The notes beneath the pieces are model-generated. The model saw only the letters and a program-made list of their open reading frames with translations, was not told the origin of the DNA and searched no databases. Of a stretch of DNA of 63,782 nt, positions 18,665 to 28,786 are shown in pieces. Made by a program: the position numbers and the translations under genes. Every line of letters begins with the position of its first letter. Position 1 is the stretch's first letter. Source of the stretch: a virus; IMG/VR virus record IMGVR_UViG_3300034120_000744, positions 1 to 63,782 of that record. One strand, written 5' to 3'.

Positions 18665-21600
18665 TGCTTGGAGACAGCACTCTAAGAGAGCATATTGCAA
18701 AGTCTAACTCCTTGGATATAAAGCCAAGAGTTTTTGCAGAGTGGAATGCTAATGCAATGTCAAATCCTTTTATGTATGGTACAGGAACTCCGCCCACCTT
18801 TAATGAAATAACTACTATAAATGCATCTGGATGTACTCCTCTAGCACAATCAGTAAATAGAGGAATATCTACATCAATAAAATCTGGAACTACATGCAAC
18901 CTACTAACCTCTAACTCAGATGAAGAATTAATTACTATAAATAATGTAACAGTTTCCTCAGGAGTAGTAACTTTAAAAACAAAATCTCCATTAAAAAATA
19001 CTATTGGAATCGGTAAAGAGATATTTGTAGATACATCAATAGATGATATTAATGGTAGATTTAATACTGTCTCTGGAACTGATAAAAGTAAAATTGTTTA
19101 TAATACTAATGATCCAACTATAACTAATATAAATAATAAGACTGTAAGAAGATCCTCTGTAACACTAGGAGAAAGTTCATACTATATAGAATATTCTGCA
19201 AATGCTACAGAAGGTGTCAGATTTTATATGATGTTAAAATCAGATTATTATTATCAAATATCACAAAATCCACTAGAAACATACGCAGAAAACTTTGATG
19301 TTATATTAACTGCCGTAGGGATGAAAAATAATCAAGAGGTTCTGACACAGGTATCCACAAAAAGAGTAAGGGTAAATGCTGTTGATTGGGAAACCGTATT
19401 TATAGATTTTGCCAATCCAGATGAATCTAAGTCTGCTTCTAATATAGATAAAGTAAAACTTACTATTGAAATATCAACAAACCCAGGTGAACAGGCAGGG
19501 CTTTTAGTAAATCAACTAATTGCTTTTAAAGTTTCTCCTTATGAAATCTATTGTTCAGATATTATGCCAGTAAAAAATATTTTTTCTCCATATAGACCTG
19601 GAGAATTTTTATTAGAAACTGGACCTGTTAATGTTAACTTATCCTCAACAGAAACATTCCCACAGCAATGTACGAATGTTCATATGGCTATGAGGTGGGC
19701 TATTATGAGAAGATTTTCTAAGGTTCAGAGAAGTGTTATGCCATATGCTGGCAATCCAAATTCTTACTATGTGTCTGGGTCATCTGCTGCAAGTAAAAAG
19801 TTCTGGTGTGTTTATAAAGATAATTTTAAAACAAATAATATTGTTGTAAAGGTAAACTCTATTATAAATAAACCATCTAACTTTTCTATAAAAGCATTTA
19901 TTAATAACGCCTGGACAGAAATAGCAACACATACAACAGCATCATTTAACTCTAGCGGAATATTAAGAATATATTATAATGGAACACAATGGTCATCAAA
20001 TCAATGGTCATATAATTCATATCCAAAAATTTCTCAGACTACTGGAGATATAGATAAGTATGTAACTATAAAAGCAATAGCAATTGAAGTAAATTCTTTA
20101 TCATATTCAACTGGTAACAATGAAATTAGAGGTGGGGAGGCGGCGTTTGATTTAAATTATTTAGATATGGTAGAAATATCTCCAAGAATGTCCTTGGATC
20201 TTTCTGAATACTTAATAGATTTTTCTATAAATAAAGAAATAGCAAACGATTCTATTCCTCTTCCATTAGGAAGCATATCATCTAATTCAGCAACAATTAA
20301 TTTTAGTAAAGTTCCAATTATCATATCTAATCCAGACTTACAAACTTCTGAAACAGATGACATTGTTCCGATAAGCAACTACGCTTCTACTTTTATTTCT
20401 GGTCAAGAGCAGTCTAGGTCACCATTAAAAGGTATGCTTGTTCGCGGGGTAAAGATAAGAGGCTTCTTTGATATAGATTATAGTCTATCTGCATCAGGAC
20501 CATCTAATAATAAAATTTCCGTCCCCGCCTTTGTCATGTATTCAGAAACATGGTCAGAATCAAATAATGTTATAAAACTAGAGTGCTTTGATATAATTAA
20601 AAGACTTCAGTCAACACTTTCTAGACCATTATACTTAAAGGGCAAAACTGTACAAGAAGTTGTTTATAGCATCCTAGATTCAGTAGGATTTTCAGAATAT
20701 ATATCAAATGAATTAATTGATTTAAGAATACTAAAAAGTTTTGATGATCAAAATTCTGAAAACAATTTAATAAGTAATTTAGAATCTATAAATCATTACT
20801 GGAGCAGTAAAGAAAATAGTGTATCTGATTCTTTAAATGATATTTTTAAAGCATATCAAGTTGCTATGTATGCTGATGAGACTGGGGCGGTAAGATTTAC
20901 ATCTTTATATGATATTAATAGAAGGCTTAATAACATATCTAGTGAATATGTATTAAACTTACAAGATTTTACAGATAGTAGTGCAACAAGCAATGTAGCA
21001 TCATTCTCTATCGATGATAATGAAAAGCCATCTAGAATAAACCTTAGATATAAAAAGCCATATCCATACTATACTGAGCCAAAAGTAGGCAAGAAGGTAA
21101 GAAAAAAACTAGCAGATCAAAGAGGATCTTTAATTAAGGAAACTAGCAAAATAGTGTGGGAACCAGAAAAGGAAGCAACAGTCCTACCGTACTTTGAGTT
21201 ATCATCTCCAGGAATAACATCAAAAACACAAAAATTTATTAAATTTAATATAGATAATTTAAAGTATATTAATAGACTTATAGACTATAGTGGATACCTA
21301 TTAATTAATGATGAGATCGTTAAATACAATGGGTTAGAATATATTTTTACTCCAGTAAATATATCAAATAATCAAATTGTAAATAGTGGGGATTCTTTTA
21401 AAGAAATAATAAAGAATCCAGAAGATTTAATTTCTATATTAACTGATGCTACAGAAAAATTTGGAGCCAAGACTATTTACTATCAGCCCACGGGCTACAT
21501 AATGAATGTAGAAAGAGGAGCGTTTGGCACTACTCCAAATAAGCATATAACCGTTAATGCAAACTCTCCTAAAGATTGGGTGGCTAGAGAATTTGATTCT

Positions 21601-22572
21601 AAATACCAAAATGTTAGTTCATTAGAAGAATCTGATGGTCAGTACTCATTGTCTAATGGAAGAATAAGTTTAACTTCTAAGAAAAATAATGGAGGAATTC
21701 TTATTACTCCTAAGAAAAATAATGTTGTAGGAAATAAAAGAAAAATATTTGCTAGATATGGTTTAGGTGATATCCCAGCAAATAAGAGTGGGTATCTAGG
21801 AGTAGCCATTGGTGTAAAAATACAATCTGGAGAAATCAAAGAGGGCTTGTTTATATTTACTGGAATAGAATCTAAGAATAAAAAAACAGAAGTAAAGTTA
21901 TTTATTCAAGAAATAATAGATGGTAATGTGAATAACATTATACCTAAGGGAAAGATAGAACTTGATGAAACTTTATTCGAAGAAAACGAGCAAATAGAAC
22001 TCTATTTAAATATGAATGCTTCAAGAAATTCTATGAGAGTCTATGTTGGACCAACAAGCATATTTCAAAAGGTTAAAAAGGGCAAAGATAAGGATGGAGA
22101 AAAAACTAAAGAACTTATAGATATAGGTCATGATATAAAATTAAAGATAGACAAAAATAGCACGTTTGGATTCGTTGCTTTAGAGTATGGAACGGGGTGG
22201 CTTGATGATTTTTGCTTTACATCAAAGGCTGACCCAAGAAATTTGAACAGTACTAATGTTGATAATATAGAAAATGATTATTCTTATGATGAGAAGGCGG
22301 GGAACCTTTTTTACATAGGAAGCAATACACTATTAAATCAAATAGTATACGATAGAAATATCGAACTTTCAATAAATAACCCAACAAACAAGGACAACTT
22401 TGTTTGGACTGGTGCGCCTGTTGCAAGGGGACTGAAAATTTTAAATATAGAATTTAATGATTTTCCAGTATCTGGAAATGCTGAAGCAAAATTTATAGGA
22501 TACACATATGAATCAAATTCAGTAAAAATTAATAATCAATTAAGAAATTCAGATGGTACTGAGGATGTATAA
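18664..22572 (+). CDS. Large minor tail/tail-hub protein
   Basis: 1302 residues. Residues about 480-760 (from EISPRMSLDLSEYLIDFSI) resemble hub-type folds of tail-associated proteins. C-terminal residues about 1000-1200 look like a concanavalin/laminin-type beta sandwich with a GWLDDFCF end. N-terminal 300 residues are beta-rich. Position after the distal-tail gene suggests the tail hub that contacts the tape measure and holds fibres. AGA and ATA codons are abundant. Exact family not recognised. Confidence 0.65.
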   Translation: MLGDSTLREHIAKSNSLDIKPRVFAEWNANAMSNPFMYGTGTPPTFNEITTINASGCTPLAQSVNRGISTSIKSGTTCNLLTSNSDEELITINNVTVSSGVVTLKTKSPLKNTIGIGKEIFVDTSIDDINGRFNTVSGTDKSKIVYNTNDPTITNINNKTVRRSSVTLGESSYYIEYSANATEGVRFYMMLKSDYYYQISQNPLETYAENFDVILTAVGMKNNQEVLTQVSTKRVRVNAVDWETVFIDFANPDESKSASNIDKVKLTIEISTNPGEQAGLLVNQLIAFKVSPYEIYCSDIMPVKNIFSPYRPGEFLLETGPVNVNLSSTETFPQQCTNVHMAMRWAIMRRFSKVQRSVMPYAGNPNSYYVSGSSAASKKFWCVYKDNFKTNNIVVKVNSIINKPSNFSIKAFINNAWTEIATHTTASFNSSGILRIYYNGTQWSSNQWSYNSYPKISQTTGDIDKYVTIKAIAIEVNSLSYSTGNNEIRGGEAAFDLNYLDMVEISPRMSLDLSEYLIDFSINKEIANDSIPLPLGSISSNSATINFSKVPIIISNPDLQTSETDDIVPISNYASTFISGQEQSRSPLKGMLVRGVKIRGFFDIDYSLSASGPSNNKISVPAFVMYSETWSESNNVIKLECFDIIKRLQSTLSRPLYLKGKTVQEVVYSILDSVGFSEYISNELIDLRILKSFDDQNSENNLISNLESINHYWSSKENSVSDSLNDIFKAYQVAMYADETGAVRFTSLYDINRRLNNISSEYVLNLQDFTDSSATSNVASFSIDDNEKPSRINLRYKKPYPYYTEPKVGKKVRKKLADQRGSLIKETSKIVWEPEKEATVLPYFELSSPGITSKTQKFIKFNIDNLKYINRLIDYSGYLLINDEIVKYNGLEYIFTPVNISNNQIVNSGDSFKEIIKNPEDLISILTDATEKFGAKTIYYQPTGYIMNVERGAFGTTPNKHITVNANSPKDWVAREFDSKYQNVSSLEESDGQYSLSNGRISLTSKKNNGGILITPKKNNVVGNKRKIFARYGLGDIPANKSGYLGVAIGVKIQSGEIKEGLFIFTGIESKNKKTEVKLFIQEIIDGNVNNIIPKGKIELDETLFEENEQIELYLNMNASRNSMRVYVGPTSIFQKVKKGKDKDGEKTKELIDIGHDIKLKIDKNSTFGFVALEYGTGWLDDFCFTSKADPRNLNSTNVDNIENDYSYDEKAGNLFYIGSNTLLNQIVYDRNIELSINNPTNKDNFVWTGAPVARGLKILNIEFNDFPVSGNAEAKFIGYTYESNSVKINNQLRNSDGTEDV

Positions 22573-23132
22573 TGGCAAAAAATAAAAAATATTCATCTAA
22601 AATTGCAATCTCAGAAACAATAGAGGTTCCAAATGATGCTGTGTCTATTAGCATTGTTGCGGGAACTCCACAAGATGCTAGGGTAGCAGTTCTTAATGCA
22701 AGTAATCAAACCATTTATTTAAGCGCAGGATCATCTAATACTATATCTGCTGATAGTGGATTAATAGTAAAAGGTTCAACAGTTATTGAAGGAGAAACCT
22801 ATGAAATTTATGAAGATATAGAATCCCCCTCCTTTGACTCCCAACTTGATATAGAATCAGTATGGATACAGAATGAAGATATAGCAAATTATTGTCTTTA
22901 TATAATAAGTTCATATTATGATATGTATTATAAAAGTTTATCTTTAAAAATTTCTCCCAATCCATTAATTCAAATCGGGGACCTAGCCAAAATTAAAATA
23001 AAGACTTATAAGGTAGAGTTTGAAGAAAGTCAATATTGGATAGTATCGTCGGTAAAACATAAATTTGACAAGGGCATGACTACTGACATAATTTTAAAAC
23101 CAGTTAAAAAAGTTTTTGATATAAAAATATAG
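22572..23132 (+). CDS. Minor tail protein following the hub
   Basis: 186 residues, TAATG-coupled to the hub gene. Its second half (residues 95-180, ending in KHKFDKGMTTDIILKPVKK) resembles the last strand pair of hub proteins, where a late beta domain reads ...WxVxSVxHxFxxGMxTxIxLxP. It may be a hub domain split off as a separate gene. Confidence 0.6.
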   Translation: MAKNKKYSSKIAISETIEVPNDAVSISIVAGTPQDARVAVLNASNQTIYLSAGSSNTISADSGLIVKGSTVIEGETYEIYEDIESPSFDSQLDIESVWIQNEDIANYCLYIISSYYDMYYKSLSLKISPNPLIQIGDLAKIKIKTYKVEFEESQYWIVSSVKHKFDKGMTTDIILKPVKKVFDIKI

Positions 23133-23137
23133 TTTAA

Positions 23138-23146
23138 TGGTAGAAT
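23138..23146 (+). promoter_or_regulatory. Extended -10-like box TGGTAGAAT
   Basis: TGG-TAGAAT in the 28-base gap between two tail genes, 14 bases before the next ATG. One mismatch to TATAAT. Weak candidate of the same promoter series. Confidence 0.35.
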
Positions 23147-23160
23147 AGTATTGGTGACAT

Positions 23161-23577
23161 ATGAGTGATTTTACGAGAAAAAAACCAGTAGATTTGGAAG
23201 TGCTGAGAAAACAAATTCTTTCAGAAGCACGGCAATACACAGATGCTTCAATCGAAGAGGCTATTGAATCTTTATTAGATAAAGATCAGATATTGCCTGG
23301 AGTTGGTGGGTCAGACGAAATTTCATTAGAATCTTTTATAGATGATTTAATACCAGCATATGAAGTAATTGACCCCACTCCCCCAGGAGTTATAGAATCC
23401 GTACAGTTTTTAAATGACTCAAACGAATTTGATTATGATGAAAATTTTGCATATGGAACCTTATACATATCTTCTGATGGGAAATATGCAGTAGACGTTA
23501 CTGCAAAGGCTATTAGTACTAATCAAGAAATAGCAAGTATAGAAGTTCAAATAACTAGGATTGATAATGCAGGGTAA
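23161..23577 (+). CDS. Tail-tip protein, unknown family
   Basis: 138 residues: helical N-terminus (residues 8-45, LRKQILSEARQYTDASIEEA) then an acidic linker and a beta-rich C-terminal domain with GTLYISSDGKYAVDVTAKA. Looks like a trimeric helix plus an immunoglobulin-like or fibre domain. Lies between hub and fibre genes. No family recognised. Confidence 0.6.
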   Translation: MSDFTRKKPVDLEVLRKQILSEARQYTDASIEEAIESLLDKDQILPGVGGSDEISLESFIDDLIPAYEVIDPTPPGVIESVQFLNDSNEFDYDENFAYGTLYISSDGKYAVDVTAKAISTNQEIASIEVQITRIDNAG

Positions 23578-24484
23578 ATACTATATCTATATTAATAAAG
23601 AACTTGTTCATGAATGCAAAAACATTATTACTAATGATGGTATGCATATTATTAGGACATATATGGCAGGCGGAGTTCCAGATTGGGCGGGGGCTTTATC
23701 AATAGGAGCAAGTAACTCTACAGCACCAGCCGTAACGGATAGATCCCTGGAGTTTGAATCAATTAGGGTTCCCGTCCTTTTGAAGAGTGTAGAAAATAAT
23801 GAATTAATAATTAGTGGTACTTTACCAGCAGCCTTCAATGGGAAAATTTACGAAATCGGACTGTATTCATCGGTAGTAAATATTTCTTCAGAGGGCTTTG
23901 ATGATAGGCTATTAGTAAATTTTGATGAAACCTGGACAAACTCAAATGGTAACGTATTATCATCTTCTTTATTTTCTTCTACATCTAGAGTTGGATCAAG
24001 AAATTTAAATATTTCTAATGCTTCTGCCTACGCTCAAGCAAATTCTACAGTTGATTTATCTGGATACTCTAGTTTAGATACATTATCAATACTTTATAAT
24101 GTTACTGCTACTGGCTCTAATAGAGTTATCACCGTTACCTTTGAGGATGATCAATTGCCATCTCCAGGATCTAAAAGCATAAATATAACTCTTCCAACAA
24201 ATACTACTGGTTACAAAATTTTTACAACACAATTAGGTAATTTTACTAATAATAATTTTAATAATACTATATCAAAGATTATTATTTCAGCATCATCCAC
24301 AAGTTCTACCGCAGCACTAAGCCTTGACGCTATAAGAATTAATGATGCAGATGAGATAGACCCGCTGTTTGCCCTAGTCAGTAGATCATTAATTGGCGTA
24401 GTGGCTGGAAATTCCTTGTCAGATTATATAATAAAAAATCCTGGCATAGAGGTTGACATAGAATATAGGGTAAGAGTTGTATGA
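23567..24484 (+). CDS. Tail-tip/fibre-associated beta protein
   Basis: 305 residues from ATG 23567, preceded by AGGA at 6 bases; a TTG two codons earlier is less likely. N-terminal part (residues 1-105) has the look of a phage tail protein that modifies the fibre base (GxSNSTAPAVTDRSLEFE, FNGKIYEIGLYS). Residues 105-260 look like a carbohydrate-binding jelly roll with repeated Ser/Thr/Asn. Could bind sugars on the host surface. Confidence 0.6.
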   Translation: MQGKYYIYINKELVHECKNIITNDGMHIIRTYMAGGVPDWAGALSIGASNSTAPAVTDRSLEFESIRVPVLLKSVENNELIISGTLPAAFNGKIYEIGLYSSVVNISSEGFDDRLLVNFDETWTNSNGNVLSSSLFSSTSRVGSRNLNISNASAYAQANSTVDLSGYSSLDTLSILYNVTATGSNRVITVTFEDDQLPSPGSKSINITLPTNTTGYKIFTTQLGNFTNNNFNNTISKIIISASSTSSTAALSLDAIRINDADEIDPLFALVSRSLIGVVAGNSLSDYIIKNPGIEVDIEYRVRVV

Positions 24485-26331
24485 CGACAGAGAAAAACTT
24501 TGATATAGATGGACTACAACCTAATTCTGAACACTCTATAAGGATAAGAGCGCTTTATAGAGATGGTTCATATAGCGAGTGGTCTAAACTTTTTAAATTA
24601 AAGGTTAAGGGTGACTCCGCTGCTCCCTCGCAACCATCTGCGCCCACCATATTTGTTCCAGATTTATCTACAGAATTAAGTAGAACAAATTCTGCTATGG
24701 GACCACAAACAGTACGATTTAGACATGACTCAACAAAAAATGGGGGAGGGAACCTAGAGGGGGACCTTGACTACTTTGAAGTATATGTAAACACTACTAA
24801 CTCTAATTCTGGTGGGACACAGATAGGTACTGTAAAGGCTACTAGACCTGGATCTGGTGCTTACTCAGAGGCTAATTTATCTGTTAACTCTCCAGGAAAC
24901 TCTACTAGTAGATGGTTTTATGTTATAGCAGTTGATATGAGTGGGCAAAGATCTGCAGCATCTCCTACTACTCAGGCATCATCTATCCCAATGATTGCTA
25001 ATGCATATATCTCTGATTTAAGCGCGGATAAAATTACAACTGGAACCCTACAGGCTAGTCAAAAAATAACCGTTGGAGATACAGTAGCAATAGCCTTAAA
25101 ATCTAATACTACAAGCCCCAAGGCCGAGTTTTTGTCGTATAGTGGTACTGAGCCAGCGGTAGGAGCGGGGTATGCAAATAATGCTGTAGGATTTTATATG
25201 GATTCTACTGGTAGATTCTCCTTAAAGAACGCTCTGACCTTTGATCCAGCAGCCAATAACGGTGCTGGTAAATTAACCATTAATGCTGACGGAGCATTTA
25301 GTGGATCTTTAACTTCAGAAATTAGTTTAGCGGCACCAATTATTACTGGCGGTTCAATTAATATTGGACCCAATGTGTTCCAAGTAAATAGTGCTGGTAG
25401 AGTTATCGCTACTAATATACAAACTGCTCAAATTTATGGTGGAAGTATATCCATTGGCGGAACTTTAGCAGATCCTAATTTTCACGTTAATTCTTCTGGA
25501 GTTATGGCATCCAAAGGAGGGGTATTTACTAGTGGATCTATTATTGGTGGAAGTATATCTATAGGAGGATCAGTAGGAGTTCCTAACTTTTCAGTAGATT
25601 CTTCTGGTAGTTTAATTAGTAGAGGACCCGCCATTATAGGTGGTTCTATGACAGCAGGAATATTCAGAACTACTGATGCAACTAACGTAAATAGAATAGT
25701 AATTGATGGTGGGACCTCTACTGATAGAGATAAATTAAAATTTATAAATTCTGAAGGAGGCTTCTTTAATCTTCAGATATCTGGATATATATTAGAAATT
25801 AATAATAATTATAACACCAATCCATCATTATTTTCTTTACCAGCAGAAGTTAGGGTTAGGTCAAAGACTAGGATAGCACCAACAACAAACATAGTTAATT
25901 TAGAATTGTATAGGACAGATAACGTAGGAACTAATAGGATAGCAGCATTTTACTCAAACTTTGGATCTACTGAAAGATTAGCAACAGAGTTCCTCGTAAA
26001 TGGAAATATTTTTAATATTAATGGCGGCTACGGACAAATTTCTGACGAAAGATTAAAAGAAAACATTCAATCTTCTAGAAATTATTTAGAAGATTTAATG
26101 GGCATAAATGTTATTAAATATAATTTAATAGGAGACCTAGACCACTCCTTGTTAGGATTTAGTGCCCAACAAGTAGAAACAATATTCCCTAACATGGTAG
26201 GAGAAGACTCTGATGGATATTTAAATGTAAAAACATCTATATTCATTCCAATGTTAGTTACTGCTGTACAAGAATTAAATAATCGTGTAAAATATCTAGA
26301 GGAACAAGTGGAGGTACTAAATGGAAACTAA
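24481..26331 (+). CDS. Tail fibre with S74 intramolecular chaperone
   Basis: 614-residue class fibre. It starts with a fibronectin III-like section (residues 1-45 and 50-165). The middle contains repeated GGSIxIGxxxxxPxFxVxSxG units (near residues 295-390), typical of a triple beta-helix shaft. The C-terminus has SDERLKENI, the signature of the peptidase S74 chaperone, where Ser and Lys form the self-cleaving dyad, followed by a coiled coil (YLEEQVEVL). The chaperone trimerises the fibre and is then cut off. A receptor-binding role is likely. Confidence 0.85.
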   Translation: MTTEKNFDIDGLQPNSEHSIRIRALYRDGSYSEWSKLFKLKVKGDSAAPSQPSAPTIFVPDLSTELSRTNSAMGPQTVRFRHDSTKNGGGNLEGDLDYFEVYVNTTNSNSGGTQIGTVKATRPGSGAYSEANLSVNSPGNSTSRWFYVIAVDMSGQRSAASPTTQASSIPMIANAYISDLSADKITTGTLQASQKITVGDTVAIALKSNTTSPKAEFLSYSGTEPAVGAGYANNAVGFYMDSTGRFSLKNALTFDPAANNGAGKLTINADGAFSGSLTSEISLAAPIITGGSINIGPNVFQVNSAGRVIATNIQTAQIYGGSISIGGTLADPNFHVNSSGVMASKGGVFTSGSIIGGSISIGGSVGVPNFSVDSSGSLISRGPAIIGGSMTAGIFRTTDATNVNRIVIDGGTSTDRDKLKFINSEGGFFNLQISGYILEINNNYNTNPSLFSLPAEVRVRSKTRIAPTTNIVNLELYRTDNVGTNRIAAFYSNFGSTERLATEFLVNGNIFNINGGYGQISDERLKENIQSSRNYLEDLMGINVIKYNLIGDLDHSLLGFSAQQVETIFPNMVGEDSDGYLNVKTSIFIPMLVTAVQELNNRVKYLEEQVEVLNGN

Positions 26332-26485
26332 AACACTAGAGTTAATTATTCAAGAACTTCAGAACAGAATTGGTCAAATAACATCTCAGTATGAGACACA
26401 AATGGCTGTAATAAAAGCACAGGCAAATGTAGAGATTTCTGCGCGGGATGAAAAAATTCAAGAGTTAATGAAAGAATCTCAGTAA
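26321..26485 (+). CDS. Small coiled-coil protein after fibre
   Basis: 54 residues, ATG inside the end of the fibre gene (11-base overlap) and stop overlapping the next ATG. The whole sequence is one amphipathic helix (LELIIQELQNRIGQIT...). Tight overlaps on both sides support that it is translated. Possibly a fibre accessory or trimerisation helix. Confidence 0.6.
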   Translation: METKTLELIIQELQNRIGQITSQYETQMAVIKAQANVEISARDEKIQELMKESQ

Positions 26486-26874
26486 TGACAGTAGATATTA
26501 ATGAAGCATACGCAAGAATAGACTATAAAATGCTTAAAGATTTATCTGAAAAGATAAATTCTGTAGAGGAGCAATTGACTAAATTAAAAAAATCATTTAG
26601 TTCTATTCAAGGTACTTTCAAAGATTTAGAGAACCTATCGTTTTTTGCCGATAGAAAACTCTTTAATAAGAATGATAAGTTAGAGTTCTCCTTTGGATCT
26701 AACTATAAGAATCCACCAGTAGTAACTTTAACTGCAGAAAATATGTCTCAGTCTACAGATAAAAACCCATATGTAACAATAATTGAATTAACAAAGGATC
26801 GGGTCAAGTTTAAAATAATTAATGCTGCCCCATCCACTAGAGTCCATTGCATTGCAATGGGCGAAACGGACTAA
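26485..26874 (+). CDS. Fibre-tip/lectin-like protein
   Basis: 129 residues: helical N-terminal third (residues 8-50) followed by a beta domain with NPPVVTLTAENMSQ and RVKFKIINAAPSTRVHCIAMG. This pattern resembles H-type lectin domains found at tips of phage fibres. It follows the fibre gene by overlap, so it is a candidate host sugar-binding subunit. Confidence 0.6.
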   Translation: MTVDINEAYARIDYKMLKDLSEKINSVEEQLTKLKKSFSSIQGTFKDLENLSFFADRKLFNKNDKLEFSFGSNYKNPPVVTLTAENMSQSTDKNPYVTIIELTKDRVKFKIINAAPSTRVHCIAMGETD

Positions 26875-27134
26875 TGAGATATAATCCTATTACTTTCTGG
26901 GATAAAAGAAAAAAAGTAGTAAGAGATGGCTATTTTTTAGTATGGGTTCCAGAGCATCCCAAATGCTTTGGAGGTGGCTGGTATTATGAACATAGACTGG
27001 TCATGGAAAAAAAATATTGTAGAATATTAAAGGACTGGGAAACTGTACATCACATTAATGGTGACAAAGAATGCAACGAGGAGTATAATCTTTTCGTATG
27101 TACCCGCGCTCAACATATGAAAGCGCATAAATAG
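26874..27134 (+). CDS. HNH homing-type endonuclease
   Basis: 86 residues from ATG 26874 (TAATG with the previous stop). Contains HRLVMEKKYCR...TVHHINGDKECNEEYNLFVCTRAQHMKAH, the HNH core with paired His and a downstream Asn and His. No AP2 or second domain seen. Stand-alone HNH genes often nest beside tail and replication genes; a packaging or homing role cannot be told apart. Confidence 0.85.
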   Translation: MRYNPITFWDKRKKVVRDGYFLVWVPEHPKCFGGGWYYEHRLVMEKKYCRILKDWETVHHINGDKECNEEYNLFVCTRAQHMKAHK

Positions 27135-27145
27135 ATAGGAATTTT

Positions 27146-27901
27146 ATGAATAACGACCTAAAGTGGATGATGGTTTCAGACGTTCACTTCCCTAGGCATG
27201 ACCCGCGTAAAGTAGATCTTTTCCTTAAGGTTATGAAATGGTTTAAGCCAGACGCAGTAGACTTGCTTGGTGATATTGACGATGCAGATTCCACTAGTAG
27301 GTGGGCAGCAGATAAGCCACTAGAAATGTCAATTTCTATAGACGATGGAGGAGTCCGTGAGACAAAGCAATTTCTTAAAGATATCAGAAAGATCGTCCCC
27401 AATGCTGATTGTCATTTTCACGATGGGAATCATGGCTGGACTCGCCACGGCGAATACCTTGCTAAGAAAGCGCCACAGTTCCTTGAAATAATAACAGCGG
27501 ATACGCTATATGATTACTCTAATGCTGGATTTGAGTGGCATAATTGGAATGAACCACCAGTACGACGTTTTGGAGATATCTATGGTCATCATGGAGAATC
27601 TATCTCTAAGCACGCGGGAGAGTCAGTTCGTAATGACGTAAATAACTGGGGCGTATCTCTAGTGCGTGGACATTCGCATAGAATGGGTGCATACTTCCAG
27701 ACATATAATCTATCTGGACAAGAATTGCGTGGATATGAAATTGGTCATCTATGTGACGAAGATCAGATGGATTACTCTATTCAAAAGAATTGGCAGGCGG
27801 GGTTCGCTGTAGCACATGTAGTTAATGATTATCCTCATATGCAATTGATTCAAATTCATGATTATACATGTGTAGTGGATGGAAAGATATTTACGGCATG
27901 A
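27146..27901 (+). CDS. Calcineurin-like metallophosphoesterase
   Basis: 251 residues with all family motifs in order: D12-x-H14 (SDVHF), GD (LLGDID), GNH (HDGNHGW), a later His (YGHHGES) and GHSH near residue 176. These bind two metals. Substrate may be nucleotides, DNA ends or cyclic nucleotides. It begins the nucleic acid section and uses more CGT codons than the tail genes. Confidence 0.85.
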   Translation: MNNDLKWMMVSDVHFPRHDPRKVDLFLKVMKWFKPDAVDLLGDIDDADSTSRWAADKPLEMSISIDDGGVRETKQFLKDIRKIVPNADCHFHDGNHGWTRHGEYLAKKAPQFLEIITADTLYDYSNAGFEWHNWNEPPVRRFGDIYGHHGESISKHAGESVRNDVNNWGVSLVRGHSHRMGAYFQTYNLSGQELRGYEIGHLCDEDQMDYSIQKNWQAGFAVAHVVNDYPHMQLIQIHDYTCVVDGKIFTA

Positions 27902-28071
27902 TGACTCATAAGAAGTGCAAGGGTAGCGTCTATATTGATAGAGTTTTCTCTAGCCCACTTAGACTTGATCTTTTTTGCCTTAGGTGCGGAAGTAGATGGT
28001 TTATTCAAAGAAGTAAGGGAGCGTTTGGACCTTGGCTAAGTCAAATAGAATCTCAAAAAGAACTAGCCTAA
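27898..28071 (+). CDS. Small zinc-ribbon-like protein
   Basis: About 57 residues from ATG 27898 (overlapping the phosphoesterase stop; ATG 27901 is also possible). One KCKG and one CLRCG cysteine pair suggest a zinc knuckle. Overlaps the next gene by 40 bases. Function unknown. Confidence 0.55.
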   Translation: MMTHKKCKGSVYIDRVFSSPLRLDLFCLRCGSRWFIQRSKGAFGPWLSQIESQKELA

Positions 28072-28544
28072 ACTATTTTTATTTAAATGGCGAACCACAT
28101 AAAGTAATAAAAATATCAAGGTCTGAGGATCTTCTTATATCATGGAATTATGATCAAAAAAAACGAGTTACATATGTATGGTCTGTGGCAAAAAGAGACA
28201 TAGAAAAAGGCTTTACAATGAAAAGTGTTGCTAGTATTTTTAACAGGAATAGATTAATAATTCATAGGTATATACAAAATGGAAATATAAAAAGACCTAA
28301 GCAGATATATTCTATTGAAACTGGAAGACCCTCTGGGTTTTTATTTTCTAGAAATGATATGAGAGAATTGCATGAATATCTATTAACCGTTCATCGCGGT
28401 CGCCCTAGAAAAGATGGTGAAATAACTAATAGTAATTTAGTTTCTAGAGCGGAACTTGAAGCACTTATGAATGAAGATAAAGTTCTATACACTAAGGATT
28501 CATCTGGCGAATTTGTGCCAGTATGGAAGCAACCAGATTGGTAA
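28032..28544 (+). CDS. HTH DNA-binding protein
   Basis: 170 residues from TTG 28032. Residues about 55-90 (FTMKSVASIFNRNRLIIHRYIQNG) look like a helix-turn-helix of MerR/excisionase type. Residues about 115-120 (HRGRPRK) form an AT-hook-like basic patch. Perhaps a regulator or replication accessory at the head of the replication region. The start overlaps the zinc-ribbon gene, so a later start cannot be excluded. Confidence 0.6.
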   Translation: MAKSNRISKRTSLNYFYLNGEPHKVIKISRSEDLLISWNYDQKKRVTYVWSVAKRDIEKGFTMKSVASIFNRNRLIIHRYIQNGNIKRPKQIYSIETGRPSGFLFSRNDMRELHEYLLTVHRGRPRKDGEITNSNLVSRAELEALMNEDKVLYTKDSSGEFVPVWKQPDW

Positions 28545-28546
28545 TA

Positions 28547-28786
28547 ATGGGTAAAAAGAAAAAAGAAGAAGAGCCATTAGTTTTAGATCAAGACGGCATA
28601 CTTAATGAATGTGCTACATCTTTAATGGCCGCGTTTGATTTTGCAATTGAGCATCGGGATGTTGATTCTATGCTAGCAGTTTCAGATAGATGGCTTAGGC
28701 TATATGCTATGCTTTCTCATGTAGAAGAAGAAGGAAGTTCCGAACAACTAAAGTTAGGATTTATTGATGACAACCCACACTCATGA
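28547..28786 (+). CDS. Small helical protein, unknown
   Basis: 79 residues from ATG 28547. A Lys-rich start (MGKKKKEEEP), then a helical domain similar in build to short phage proteins encoded before helicases. Ends near SSEQLKLGF, which is loosely like a sliding-clamp peptide. No family recognised. Confidence 0.6.
   Translation: MGKKKKEEEPLVLDQDGILNECATSLMAAFDFAIEHRDVDSMLAVSDRWLRLYAMLSHVEEEGSSEQLKLGFIDDNPHS

Noticed and set aside
23608-23838. Leftward frame in the tail-tip region
   Set aside because: Antisense to a well-supported tail gene and without coding-like features.
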